Positions 15,762-16,332 of a stretch of 16,332 nucleotides of DNA are shown here, piece by piece (the stretch's first letter is position 1; each line of letters opens with the position of its first letter). The DNA comes from an uncultured Bacteroidales bacterium (GTDB taxonomy: Bacteria > Bacteroidota > Bacteroidia > Bacteroidales > UBA932). The DNA is taken from assembly GCA_946545765.1 (NCBI GenBank), contig CAMNNS010000024.1:1-16332 (forward strand), given 5' to 3'. The notes under the pieces are model-generated. The model had not been told where the DNA came from. It worked only from the letters and a program-made list of their open reading frames with translations, and searched no databases. A program made the position numbers and the translations under genes.

Positions 15762-16332
15762 TTAGATAATACCTTGCTCTAACATTGCAGTAGCCACCTT
15801 CATAAATCCTGCTATATTAGCACCTTTTACATAGTCTATATGACCATCTTTTTGAGTACCATATTTAACGCATTGTTCATGAATACTCTCCATTATAAAA
15901 TGAAGTTTGTCATCTACCTCTTTTGCAGACCAACTAATATGACTTGCGTTTTGAGTCATTTCAAGACCAGAGGTTGCTACACCACCAGCATTCACCGCTT
16001 TACCAGGAGCAAATAAGATTCCATTATTTTGGAAGAAGTGAATAGCACCTGGTTGGCATCCCATATTAGATACCTCACAGCAACACCAACATCCGTTAGC
16101 TTTTAACTCTTTAGCATCATCTTCAGAAAGCTCATTTTGGAATGCACAAGGGAGAGCTATATCACAAGCAATACTCCAAGCTTTCTTACCTGCAGTAAAT
16201 TTAGCTTTTCCAGGGAATTTTGTAGCCATATCCTCAACTTTGTTACGGTTAGAAGCACGCATATCAAGCATATAGTCTATCATCTCTGAAGTAATACCAT
16301 CTGGAATTTCACAAACTCCATCAGGACCAGAG
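15762..16332 (-). CDS. gdhA: NADP-type glutamate dehydrogenase, C-terminal part (5'-truncated by the window edge)
   Basis: Catalyses reversible reductive amination of 2-oxoglutarate to glutamate, assimilating ammonium. 189 residues are present. The frame stays open to the window edge, so the Met at 16283 is internal. The match to the E. coli GdhA C-terminus is clear: ACDIALPCAFQNEL (E. coli PVDIALPCATQNEL), ILFAPGKAVNAGGVATSGLE, and the end YVKGANIAGFMKVATAMLEQ then GII. The segment 16056-16091 is unusual: where family members usually read EGANMPTT, this protein has CWCCCEVSNMGC, giving five cysteines in twelve residues. The reading frame is continuous and both flanks are conserved, so it is not a frameshift. 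The promoter is outside the window. Confidence 0.95.
   Translation of the reverse strand, partial: SGPDGVCEIPDGITSEMIDYMLDMRASNRNKVEDMATKFPGKAKFTAGKKAWSIACDIALPCAFQNELSEDDAKELKANGCWCCCEVSNMGCQPGAIHFFQNNGILFAPGKAVNAGGVATSGLEMTQNASHISWSAKEVDDKLHFIMESIHEQCVKYGTQKDGHIDYVKGANIAGFMKVATAMLEQGII

Overview
This AT-rich window comes from a member of the Bacteroidota, most likely order Bacteroidales. The evidence is a SusC/SusD pair, several lipoproteins, A-rich leaders without clear Shine-Dalgarno sequences, and TAnnTTTG-type promoter elements. It is ordinary chromosome. I see no rRNA, tRNA, CRISPR array, insertion sequence or phage gene.

Region 1 (1-3136, + strand): the 3' end of rpoC, entering at the bridge helix and running through the Zn site, the trigger loop with an SI3-like insertion, and the C-terminus. 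Eleven bases later comes a TlpA-like thiol-disulfide oxidoreductase lipoprotein. A long symmetrical terminator (3174-3214) separates it from the convergent block.

Region 2 (3290-7474, - strand): transcribed in the order murI (glutamate racemase, cell-wall D-Glu), hppA (K+-dependent-type membrane pyrophosphatase, an ion pump) and manA (mannose-6-phosphate isomerase). hppA and manA are 34 bases apart and probably cotranscribed. murI and hppA each have their own candidate promoter element.

Region 3 (7475-13425, + strand): a 438-base gene-free leader, then a tight three-gene operon. It encodes a SusC/RagA TonB-dependent transporter, its SusD/RagB lipoprotein, and an unrecognised 318-residue lipoprotein in the place where surface binding proteins usually sit. 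A terminator follows at 13456-13492.

Region 4 (13426-15732, + strand): a separately promoted lipoprotein metallopeptidase with two BACON-like domains, one fibronectin III-like domain and an M64 (IgA peptidase)-like catalytic domain. Its metal motif reads HEFGGH rather than HExxH. With the SusCD operon next to it, the simplest reading is a locus for surface attack on, and import from, a protein or glycoprotein substrate. No glycoside hydrolase, sulfatase or dedicated regulator is present in the window.

Region 5 (15762-16332, - strand): the C-terminal part of an NADP-type glutamate dehydrogenase, convergent with the peptidase across a 21-bp-stem terminator. A normally conserved EGANMP segment is replaced by a cysteine-rich EVSNMG segment. 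The best leads for something new are the protease/SusCD/unknown-lipoprotein locus, the unusual metallopeptidase motif and the altered glutamate dehydrogenase.
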